From CALARM01 sp964431735 (GTDB lineage: Bacteria; Vulcanimicrobiota; SpSt-956; JAKJGF01), in NCBI GenBank assembly GCA_964431735.1, contig CAYSLJ010000152.1, positions 1 through 16,487 of the forward strand: a stretch of 16,487 nt of DNA, written 5' to 3'. A program made the position numbers and the translations under genes. The notes beneath the pieces were generated by a model, which worked only from the letters and a program-made list of their open reading frames with translations, was not told where the DNA came from and made no database searches. Shown here one piece after another: positions 6,901-12,603 of this stretch. Each line of letters starts with the position of its first letter. Position 1 is the stretch's first letter.

Positions 6901-8043
6901 TCCTATATATTTTATCGTTTTAGCTGACTTAATGTCTCTGTCTTCACTATAACCACATACATTACAGGTGAATATCCTGTCTGAAAGAGAGATTTCTACT
7001 ATATTACCGCACTTATGACACCATTTCGTTGTTGGAAAACTCCTGTCCAGTATTATTACCTGTCCCGATTGTTCTAATTTACTCTTTATCGTTCCAAGTG
7101 CTGAATTCTGAACCTGTTTACCGAATAATCCTTTGTACCAGCCACTTATATTCTCATCCTGAATATAAATTATTTCATTCTTTTTTAACAGGTTAGATAC
7201 TATCTTATTTGCTTTATCTCTCCTCTGATTGGCTATATGTTCATATTCTCTTCTTATGGCAAGACGTATTTTATATCTATTCTTTGAACCCTTTACTCTG
7301 CGATGTAATTTCCTTTGCAGAGACTTAAGGCGTTTACTTTCTCCAATAGATATATTATATTTCTCACCTTCCGATGTGGTTATTGTTGTTTTTATTCCGA
7401 AGTCCAATCCCGTTGACTCATTCTTTTTCTTTATTACTGCAGAACCGCATACGGTGATATAACACGTTATATGTATATAATAACCTGATGGTTTCTTTAT
7501 TAATTTTGCATTGGCTATCTCATAATACGGCTTTATCTGATCAAGCCCTCTTACTATGAGAGGTCTTTTCAGTCCGTTTATCTTTATACGGTTTCTACCT
7601 GTGATTTTATGAGTTACTCCATATTGAGATAGCTCTATCGAATTATACTCACTTTTATATCTTAATTTCCCTATATGTCCACATTGCTTTTTTCTTGCAG
7701 ATAAACCTCTTATATTATACTGAAGCGTTTTTAATACATACTGACGGGTTTTAGACGGCAGATATTTCAGCGTTCTCTCTTCTGACTCTCTGTCTTTATT
7801 CAACACTATAACTTTTTTGTTCTTATAGTCATATTCAAAGGGTTTTCCACTTGAAAGGATATGATTATAAAGCCATTTCGCTTCTACAAAGAACATCTTT
7901 AGAATTTCCTGTTCTGATTTATTTAAATGAGAAGTTACTACTTTCAAAGGAAATACTTTACACATCTGGCTTTTACGCTTTTCTCTTGTTTCAGCCATAG
8001 TCTGTTTAATTTTATTTTTCTTCTCTTCGGAACAGGTTTTCAT
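6763..8043 (-). CDS. tnpB: TnpB, RNA-guided nuclease of an IS200/IS605-type element
   Basis: A 426-residue protein of usual TnpB length. TnpB is an RNA-guided DNA endonuclease, ancestor of Cas12, that favours retention of its element. The RuvC catalytic residues appear intact: Asp214 in GLDFGIK, Glu297 in IYIQDENISGW, and Asp370 in EDRDIKSAKTI (a variant of the usual DRDxNAA). A zinc finger is present with Cys342/Cys345 (CHKC) and Cys360/Cys363 (CNVC). The N-terminal half carries the RNA/DNA-binding region (KVFPLKVVTSHLNKSEQEIL and the SARKKQC segment). The ATG at 8043 has AGGAG about 11 bases upstream, slightly long; a Met at residue 16 is an alternative start. No frameshift is seen, so the protein could be active. 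Confidence 0.93.
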   Translation of the reverse strand: MKTCSEEKKNKIKQTMAETREKRKSQMCKVFPLKVVTSHLNKSEQEILKMFFVEAKWLYNHILSSGKPFEYDYKNKKVIVLNKDRESEERTLKYLPSKTRQYVLKTLQYNIRGLSARKKQCGHIGKLRYKSEYNSIELSQYGVTHKITGRNRIKINGLKRPLIVRGLDQIKPYYEIANAKLIKKPSGYYIHITCYITVCGSAVIKKKNESTGLDFGIKTTITTSEGEKYNISIGESKRLKSLQRKLHRRVKGSKNRYKIRLAIRREYEHIANQRRDKANKIVSNLLKKNEIIYIQDENISGWYKGLFGKQVQNSALGTIKSKLEQSGQVIILDRSFPTTKWCHKCGNIVEISLSDRIFTCNVCGYSEDRDIKSAKTIKYIGKLDLNKNSVPVEYRELTPVEIVPLPEGFQPKASTVNETGTLRIDS

Positions 8044-8137
8044 ATAAATGTCATCTCCTACCTTACTATAACATTTCTTTTACGTTTTTTTCAAGGTTTT
8101 TAAGAATAACCTCACTTTCACCTGCCCCATCCACTAT

Positions 8138-8157
8138 CCCACGAATCAATTCGTGGG
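8138..8157. repeat. Left-end subterminal hairpin of the tnpB element
   Basis: A 9-bp perfect stem with a 2-base loop, the partner of the right-end hairpin. Such hairpins are what the single-strand transposase TnpA recognises at the ends of IS200/IS605 elements. Confidence 0.8.
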
Positions 8158-8171
8158 CTTTCCCCAGGATC

Positions 8172-8315
8172 GTAAAAAAGAATAATATATCATTTGTTTT
8201 CATTTATAAGAACGGAAAAACACAGGAAAGAGAAATTAAAACCGGCATTTTCAATAAATATTATATTGAGATAATTTCAGGTCTTTCTGAAAAAGACATA
8301 GTTGTTCTGAAATGA
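8172..8315 (+). pseudogene. 3' fragment of the efflux adaptor gene
   Basis: In the frame starting GTA AAA AAG at 8172 the sequence reads VKKNNISFVFIYKNGKTQER then EIKTGIFNKYYIEIISGLSE and KDIVVLK, stop TGA at 8313-8315. The VKTGI-x-EILSGLKEGD-x-VV pattern is the classic C-terminal barrel ending of RND/MFP adaptors. It belongs with the 5' fragment at 6541-6753, on the same strand and, if the element is excised from 6754 to 8171, in the same frame. About 250 central residues normally present between the two parts are missing, so a deletion accompanied or followed the insertion. Confidence 0.75.
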
Positions 8316-8379
8316 TTTTTTAAACCTGATAATTTTTATGAAAACCACCGGTCAGGCATTATTGTACAAAATCTTACAT

Positions 8380-8634
8380 CTACTTCAAAAGATCTTTTGC
8401 ATCTTTTTTTATTTCTGAACAGACGTTACCTGTTTCTTTGCAGGCTTCCCCTCCTATATCAACAATTTCTCCCGACAGATCTTTTACGTGATTCCCGACA
8501 TTTAATACTTCTCCCGGAATATTTGTTAAATCACTTCCCAGACCTTTAACTTCTCCTCCCAGACTTTTTAATTCTTTACTCATATCGTTAACCGTATCTT
8601 TTATCATTTTTCCGACTGATTCCATAAATGACAT
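8380..8634 (-). CDS. Small heptad-repeat protein of unknown function
   Basis: An 84-residue protein I cannot assign to a family. After an amphipathic N-terminus (MSFMESVGKMIKDTVNDMSK) it has seven consecutive 7-residue units, roughly x-hydrophobic-Gly-Gly-Glu-hydrophobic-x: SLGGEVK, GLGSDLT, NIPGEVL, NVGNHVK, DLSGEIV, DIGGEAC, KETGNVC (24-72). A Lys-rich tail follows. There is no signal peptide or membrane segment. The periodicity suggests an extended amphipathic helix or a surface-associated protein. The ribosome-binding site AAAGGAG lies 8 bases before ATG 8634, so it is very probably expressed. It lies downstream of the pilB-like gene on the same strand but is separated from it by a 28-bp-arm hairpin. 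Confidence 0.7.
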   Translation of the reverse strand: MSFMESVGKMIKDTVNDMSKELKSLGGEVKGLGSDLTNIPGEVLNVGNHVKDLSGEIVDIGGEACKETGNVCSEIKKDAKDLLK

Positions 8635-8664
8635 ATATATTGCTCCTTTCTATGTGAAACTTCA

Positions 8665-8735
8665 GTGAGTAGTGAATGGTGAATAGTGAGTATAACAGAA
8701 CATTTTTTACTCACTACTCATTACTCACTACTCAC
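8665..8735. repeat. Inverted GTGARTR heptamer hairpin between pilB and the small gene
   Basis: The left arm has four heptamers: GTGAGTA, GTGAATG, GTGAATA, GTGAGTA (8665-8692). The right arm has four complementary ones: TACTCAC, TACTCAT, TACTCAC, TACTCAC (8708-8735). The stem spans 28 bp with about four mismatched positions and a 15-base loop containing TTTTTT on the plus strand. It could terminate or stabilise the pilB transcript. Confidence 0.8.
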
Positions 8736-8784
8736 TATTTTACGTTATTTTTTAAAAAAGTAAATACTATAAAATTACTGTGCC

Positions 8785-8805
8785 AGTAACGCGTGACACG
8801 TTACG
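8785..8805. repeat. CGTNACG heptamer array, copy 5 (three units)
   Basis: Three heptamers, AGTAACG, CGTGACA, CGTTACG, lying 5 bases beyond the stop codon of the pilB-like gene (stop 8811-8813 on the minus strand). A near-perfect 19-bp palindrome. Confidence 0.75.
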
Positions 8806-8810
8806 ACTTT

Positions 8811-10544
8811 TTACATCTCCTCTCCCACATAAACTACTCTCAGACATTCTTCTATTGTAGTCGTTCCTTCCAGAACCTTACGCAATCCGTCTTCCTGGAG
8901 AGTAACCATACCGTTTTCTATGGCTGCATCCTTTACTTCTATTGTAGGAGCATTTCTCAGTATGAGAGGACGTACATTTTCATTGACTGTCATCATCTCG
9001 TAAATACCGCTTCTGCCTTTATATCCTGTGCCTTTGCAGTGATCACACCCTCTTCCGTGATAGAAGACTATATTGGTGTCTGCAAGGTTAAGACCGAATT
9101 TTGCCACAGCTTCTTCGGGAGGCGTATAAGCTTCGCGGCAGTTCGGACATATTCTTCTTACGAGTCTCTGGGCAATTACTCCTACGAGTGCCGATGCCAC
9201 AAGGAACGGTTCTATTCCCATATCTATGAGACGGGTTATGGCACCTGCAGCATCATTTGTATGGAGGGTGCTCAATACAAGATGGCCTGTGAGAGCAGAT
9301 TCTATGGCAATCTGCGCTGTTTCACCGTCGCGTATCTCACCGACCATTATAATATCAGGATCCTGACGGAGGAAACTTCTCAATGCCGCAGCAAAGGTAA
9401 GTCCTGCTTTCGGATTTATCTGAACCTGATTTATGCCGGGAAGCTGGTATTCAACAGGATCTTCTACTGTACATATATTATCTTCAGATGTATTTAACAT
9501 GTTCAGTGCAGTATAAAGAGTAGTAGATTTTCCGCTTCCTGTAGGGCCTGTAACAAGGATCATGCCATAAGGTTTAAATACAAGATCTTCAAATACTGCC
9601 CTCGTGTCAGGCATAAGTCCCAGTTTGTCAAGGCCTATCATAACGGCGCTTTTATCCAGAATACGCATAACTACCTTTTCTCCGTGAACAGTGGGAAGGG
9701 TTGATACACGAAGGTCATATTCTTTATTATCATGCTTTAAATGTATTTTACCGTCCTGAGGAATTCTTCTTTCTGCAATATCCAGGCTTGCCATAATCTT
9801 TATACGGGATATCATGGGAGCCTGAATATGTTTCGGAGGTGACATAACTTCATGAAGTACACCGTCTATTCTGTATCTTACACATACGTTTTTTACTCTC
9901 GGTTCTATGTGAATATCACTTGCTTTATCGTTTATTGCCTGGGTAATAATCAGGTTAACCACTCTTACAATAGGTGCTTCGTCTACGAGTTTTTGCAACT
10001 GAGTCAGATCCAGTTCATCCTGTTCTTCAATCTGTTCCAGGTCTTCGAAATCACTCATTGCAATTCCTGTAACTTCTTCATGGACTTCCATAATACTTTT
10101 TCCGCCGAAATGGTTGTTTATAGCTCTCATAATACTTTCTTCCGTAGAGATCATAGGCTCAATGTCGAAACCGGTAATAAGCCTTATGTCATCAATGGCA
10201 AAGACATTTAAAGGATCAACCATGGCCAGGGCCAGTTTCTGATTTTCCTGTCCCACAGGTATGACTTTATATCTCTGGGCAAGGTGTTCCGGCACAGTTC
10301 TGGCAAGTTCCATATCAATCTGCACTTCGTCAAGGTCGATGAAGGGAACACCCATTTCCTTTCCTATTACTTCCGTAACCTCTTTTTCCGTTACATAACC
10401 CAGATTTATTATGATTCTTTCCAGAGATTCATTGCTGCTTTTTTGCTGATCTATAGCTTTTTCCAGCTGCCTCGGCGTAATAAGTCCTTCTTCCAGAAGC
10501 ATTTCTGCAATGTCTTTACTTGTAGAACCAGATGTATTTAACAT
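8811..10544 (-). CDS. pilB: PilB/GspE-type assembly ATPase (complete)
   Basis: A 577-residue hexameric ATPase that powers type IV pilus extension or type II secretion pseudopilus assembly at the inner membrane. An MshEN domain occupies about 1-145 (LLEEGLITPRQLEKAI, IGKEMGVPFIDLDEV, RYKVIPV, ALAMVDPLNVFAIDD). A short linker 146-180 leads to the N2 and motor domains. Key motor residues are intact: Asp box SDIHIEP (209-215) and RIDG (225-228), Walker A GPTGSGKST (333-341, Lys339), Walker B DIIMVGE with Glu403, His box TGHLVLSTLHTND (419-431), and a zinc site Cys466/Cys469 and Cys500/Cys503. AGGAGG lies 7 bases before ATG 10544. It is the likely working ATPase of the cluster. PilB versus GspE cannot be settled here, since no pilC, pilT or pilin is in the window. 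Confidence 0.93.
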   Translation of the reverse strand: MLNTSGSTSKDIAEMLLEEGLITPRQLEKAIDQQKSSNESLERIIINLGYVTEKEVTEVIGKEMGVPFIDLDEVQIDMELARTVPEHLAQRYKVIPVGQENQKLALAMVDPLNVFAIDDIRLITGFDIEPMISTEESIMRAINNHFGGKSIMEVHEEVTGIAMSDFEDLEQIEEQDELDLTQLQKLVDEAPIVRVVNLIITQAINDKASDIHIEPRVKNVCVRYRIDGVLHEVMSPPKHIQAPMISRIKIMASLDIAERRIPQDGKIHLKHDNKEYDLRVSTLPTVHGEKVVMRILDKSAVMIGLDKLGLMPDTRAVFEDLVFKPYGMILVTGPTGSGKSTTLYTALNMLNTSEDNICTVEDPVEYQLPGINQVQINPKAGLTFAAALRSFLRQDPDIIMVGEIRDGETAQIAIESALTGHLVLSTLHTNDAAGAITRLIDMGIEPFLVASALVGVIAQRLVRRICPNCREAYTPPEEAVAKFGLNLADTNIVFYHGRGCDHCKGTGYKGRSGIYEMMTVNENVRPLILRNAPTIEVKDAAIENGMVTLQEDGLRKVLEGTTTIEECLRVVYVGEEM

Positions 10545-10627
10545 AATATTTCCTCCTTTTTTTATTCTGAATGGTGGTTATCATTATTGAGTTACTGGGG
10601 TGAGCATAAATAATAAATATATGCTCT

Positions 10628-10655
10628 CGTGACGCGTAACGCGTAACGCGTGACG
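10628..10655 (-). repeat. CGTNACG heptamer array, copy 6
   Basis: Four heptamers with centres G, A, A, G. The extended unit, about 10597-10694, is bounded by the inverted repeat TGAGCATAA (10601-10609) and TTATGCTCA (10679-10687). The right flank is type A reversed (GGGAGGAAGACC ... GCTCAGGTCA); the left flank is type D (AGCATAAATAATAAATATATG). Confidence 0.9.
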
Positions 10656-10738
10656 GGAGGAAGACCTTTATTAAATGCTTATGCTCAGGTCAGTAAGTGG
10701 TTGTAAAAAAATAACTACATCATAGTTATAGATTGTAT

Positions 10739-10766
10739 CGTAACGCGTCACGCGTGACGCGTGACG
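10739..10766 (-). repeat. CGTNACG heptamer array, copy 7
   Basis: Four heptamers with centres A, C, G, G, a different order from the other copies. The right flank is type C reversed (CGAGGATAATAACC ... TTTGCCGGAGTT) and the left flank type B reversed (ATAACTACATCATAGTTATA). The unit is therefore copy 3 turned around. Confidence 0.88.
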
Positions 10767-10845
10767 CGAGGATAATAACCGTTATAATAATTTGCCGGAG
10801 TTGTTTTTCTTGCAGTCCTAAGTATAAATAATACATATATGCTCT

Positions 10846-10872
10846 CGTGACGCGTAACGCGAACGCGTGACG
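10846..10872 (-). repeat. CGTNACG heptamer array, copy 8 (one base deleted)
   Basis: Four heptamers with one base lost in the third. The flanks match copy 6: type D on the left (AAGTATAAATAATACATATA) and type A reversed on the right (GGGAGGAACAAG ... TTATGTTCAGGTCA). The inverted ends have diverged. Confidence 0.85.
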
Positions 10873-10921
10873 GGAGGAACAAGTTTGCCACATGCTTATG
10901 TTCAGGTCAGTGGAGTGAAAC

Positions 10922-10953
10922 GTGAAAAGAACACGACATCATTTACTCTTCAC
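10922..10953. repeat. Decayed GTGAAAA-type hairpin after the ATPase-like gene
   Basis: GTGAAAAG (10922-10929) pairs with CTCTTCAC (10946-10953), with a GTGAAAC unit just before. It begins 3 bases beyond the stop of the gene ending at 10957, the same position relative to a minus-strand gene end as the hairpins at 3577 and 8665. Confidence 0.5.
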
Positions 10954-10956
10954 CTG

Positions 10957-12186
10957 TTACGACGAATAACTGACCTTCAGAGCTTCTTCAAGAGTTGTTA
11001 TTCCGGAAAGGGCATAAGAGATAGCTTTTTCCCTGAGAGTAACAAAATCTTTCCCCATAAGCCTTTCTTTTAAATCTTTAAAGTTCATTTTCCCTGCAAA
11101 GAGATCTTTCATTTCCATATCAGGATTTAATATTTCATATAAACCTGTGATGCCTCTGTATCCCGTGTAATTACATTCTTCACAACCTTTGCCTCTGTAT
11201 AATGAGACGTTTTTTGCTGTTTCTTTGTCTGAAGAAATTCTGCTCTTGAGACATCTCTGATAGAGTCTTAAATAATATCTCTCTGCAATGTCTTCGTGGG
11301 GTGTATATTCTTCTATGCAGTTTTTACATATAGTTTTTACAGTCCTCCTGGCTATGGCACCTTCCAGGATTGAAGCCAGAATACATGGCTCAAAGCCAAG
11401 TTTCTTCAATGTTTTTATACCGTCGAATATATCACAGGCATCCATCCTGATTATTACCAGGTGGCCTGTGAGGGCTATATCGGAGATTATTCTTCCTGCA
11501 TGTCTGTCAGGTATATTATCGATAAAGATTACATCAGGGTCCTGCCATATAACAGATTTAAGAGTTTCATAATATCCGTTTTCTCCGGTATCATCTATAT
11601 TTAACTGAACCATTCCTTTTATCTGATACTCTGATGAACGTTCCAGAGAAATAATATTTATGGCACCTGATTTTTTTTCGAGTATGTAATTTAAGGCACT
11701 GTAACATGTTTCTCTATGACCGCTTCCTGCCGTACCTGTTATGAATACAATACCTGAAGGTTTATCGAAAATTTCTTTTATTTGTTCAATATCTTCCTTT
11801 TGAAAATCAGGTATATTAAAGTTTTCGTCTGTACAGGTTTTTTTATTTTTATTGATTGACAGAACAATTCGCTCTCCCCGGGAAAGAGGTAATGTTCCTA
11901 CTTTTACAGACAGTTCAGTTCCGTCTGTTTCCATAAAGAAATTTCCCTGGCCGGCAATATTTTTCTCATCATTTATACCTGCCATGTTCTTTAACTGAAG
12001 AATCAGTTTTTTCGCCATGTCCGGACCCAGTGATTTAACCTCCTTCAATCCTTCACTGAAACGGTATTTTACAATAAATCCTCCTTCTTTCTGCGGCTCA
12101 AGATGTATGTCTCCTGTTGTTTCCGCCAGAGCCTCCGCTATCAGTTCTCTTATGATTTCTGTACCTTCTTTTACTGAGTTTTTCAT
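10957..12186 (-). CDS. Degenerate PilB/GspE paralogue lacking catalytic motifs
   Basis: A 409-residue paralogue of the assembly ATPase with no MshEN domain. It keeps the fold markers: GDIHLEP (25-31), LPLSRGERIVLSI (99-111), TGHLVI (240-245), zinc Cys287/Cys290 and Cys335/Cys338, and GYRGITGLYEIL (342-353). The ATP site is altered. Walker A reads GTAGSGHRET (151-160), with His157 and Arg158 where Lys and Ser/Thr are required. Walker B reads DVIFIDN (218-224), with Asn in place of the catalytic Glu. The His box reads RMDACD, without its His. It should not hydrolyse ATP, yet the reading frame is intact over 1.2 kb, so it may be a non-catalytic subunit or regulator. The start at 12186 is supported by AAAGGAG about 8 bases upstream; the frame extends to 12273 without a better site. 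It is flanked by its own repeats and is probably transcribed separately. Confidence 0.85.
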   Translation of the reverse strand: MKNSVKEGTEIIRELIAEALAETTGDIHLEPQKEGGFIVKYRFSEGLKEVKSLGPDMAKKLILQLKNMAGINDEKNIAGQGNFFMETDGTELSVKVGTLPLSRGERIVLSINKNKKTCTDENFNIPDFQKEDIEQIKEIFDKPSGIVFITGTAGSGHRETCYSALNYILEKKSGAINIISLERSSEYQIKGMVQLNIDDTGENGYYETLKSVIWQDPDVIFIDNIPDRHAGRIISDIALTGHLVIIRMDACDIFDGIKTLKKLGFEPCILASILEGAIARRTVKTICKNCIEEYTPHEDIAERYYLRLYQRCLKSRISSDKETAKNVSLYRGKGCEECNYTGYRGITGLYEILNPDMEMKDLFAGKMNFKDLKERLMGKDFVTLREKAISYALSGITTLEEALKVSYSS

Positions 12187-12224
12187 TATAAATTCTCCTT
12201 TCATTTTTTTGTGATACATAAAGG

Positions 12225-12252
12225 GTGATGCGTAAAGCGCGATAAGTGATGT
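12225..12252. repeat. Decayed heptamer array (copy 10)
   Basis: GTGATGC, GTAAAGC, GCGATAA, GTGATGT (12225-12252) aligns with the GTGACGC, GTAACGC, GTAACGC, GTGACGC reading of the main repeat, with about eight differences. It lies just upstream of the ribosome-binding site of the ATPase-like gene. Confidence 0.4.
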
Positions 12253-12280
12253 GAAATACCATTTGGCTATCAACCATAGT

Positions 12281-12430
12281 GTTTTGTCTGCCTGGTGCTC
12301 TGGAGAAAAAATATCACGGCAGCACAGGTCTATTTGAATAGAATATAGAGCAAAGTGTCATGATGTAAGCTCTAACAAATATGCCTGTTCCAGTTTATAT
12401 TTTTTCGGAGGAGCGCCAGACAGGCAAAGA
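12281..12430 (+). ncRNA. Rod-shaped structured RNA candidate (6S-like shape, unassigned)
   Basis: The plus-strand transcript folds into one long rod. P1 pairs 12284-12301 with 12410-12427 (18 positions, three U-G wobbles and one C-A mismatch). After a symmetric GGA/GGA internal loop, P2 pairs 12305-12314 with 12397-12406 (10 perfect pairs). A central bubble of 9 and 8 bases follows. P3 pairs 12324-12329 with 12383-12388 and, after one mismatch, 12331-12336 with 12376-12381. P4 pairs TAGAGC (12346-12351) with GCTCTA (12369-12374) around a 17-base loop. Most deviations are wobbles only on the plus strand, which suggests RNA-level selection there. A long closing stem plus central bubble resembles 6S RNA, but I recognise no diagnostic sequence. 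A possible -10 TATCAA is at 12268-12273. No gene lies on this strand. Confidence 0.5.
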
Positions 12431-12520
12431 TATTGGATTTTATAACGATAAACTTGATAGCAAAATACTATAATGGATGATAGATTATTTCACTGCTTAC
12501 TATTTTTTACTGGAAAAATA

Positions 12521-12556
12521 AAGATCAGGCAGGAAATTCATCTGCCTGATCTTTTT
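12521..12556. terminator. Strong bidirectional intrinsic terminator
   Basis: AAGATCAGGCAG (12521-12532) and CTGCCTGATCTT (12542-12553) form a perfect 12-bp stem with a 9-base loop. A T-run follows on the plus strand (TTTTTATAAT) and TTTATTTTTCC follows on the minus strand. It can end both the plus-strand RNA at 12281 and the minus-strand VIT-VWA/ATPase gene that ends at 12585. Confidence 0.88.
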
Positions 12557-12575
12557 ATAATAAACAGGTTCCTCC

Positions 12576-12603
12576 CATTACGCGTCAAGCGTTATGCGTA
12601 ACG
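12576..12603 (-). repeat. CGTNACG heptamer array, copy 9, overlapping a gene end
   Basis: Four degenerate heptamers: CATTACG, CGTCAAG, CGTTATG, CGTAACG. On the minus strand its codons (GTT ACG CAT AAC GCT TGA) give the last residues V-T-H-N-A and the stop of the VIT-VWA/ATPase gene. The left edge TCCTCC matches flank type A of copy 1. Confidence 0.75.

Larger units (their letters stand above)
6754..8171 (-). mobile_element. IS200/IS605-type element carrying only tnpB
   Basis: The element has no tnpA, so it would need a Y1 transposase from elsewhere. It carries a complete tnpB and near-identical subterminal hairpins at both ends, CCTACGAAT-CA-ATTCGTAGG (6762-6781) and CCCACGAAT-CA-ATTCGTGGG (8138-8157). 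It interrupts the efflux adaptor gene. The boundaries are estimates: at the tnpB-proximal left end the host sequence on the minus strand reads CTTTTTTAC, compatible with a TTTAC-like target motif. Adaptor coding sequence ends at about 6753 and resumes at about 8172. Confidence 0.75.
10545..10956. other. Intergenic region with three heptamer arrays
   Basis: This 412-bp stretch holds no gene. It contains repeat copies 6, 7 and 8 and their flanks almost end to end, followed by a decayed GTGAAAA-type hairpin at 10922-10953 just after the stop of the next gene. The pilB ribosome-binding site is at its left edge. I see no convincing promoter for pilB. Confidence 0.7.

Noticed and set aside
8793..9497. 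Plus-strand 234-codon open frame
   Set aside because: It is antisense to the intact pilB-like gene, Cys/Tyr/Ser-rich, without a ribosome-binding site; a shadow frame.
796..10872. Heptamer arrays as a CRISPR array
   Set aside because: The units are directly abutting with no spacers, the copies are far apart, and there is no cas gene.
10597..10910. Clustered arrays as plasmid iterons or a replication origin
   Set aside because: No Rep gene, DnaA boxes or AT-rich melting block is arranged around them, and the same arrays occur singly across the whole window.
10867..11073. Plus-strand 68-codon open frame over the repeat and the ATPase-like gene end
   Set aside because: It is composed of repeat flank and antisense coding sequence, with no supporting features.
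12281..12430. Structured RNA as SRP RNA, RNase P or tmRNA
   Set aside because: It lacks the GGAAG-type SRP apical motif, the RNase P core and the tmRNA tRNA-like ends.
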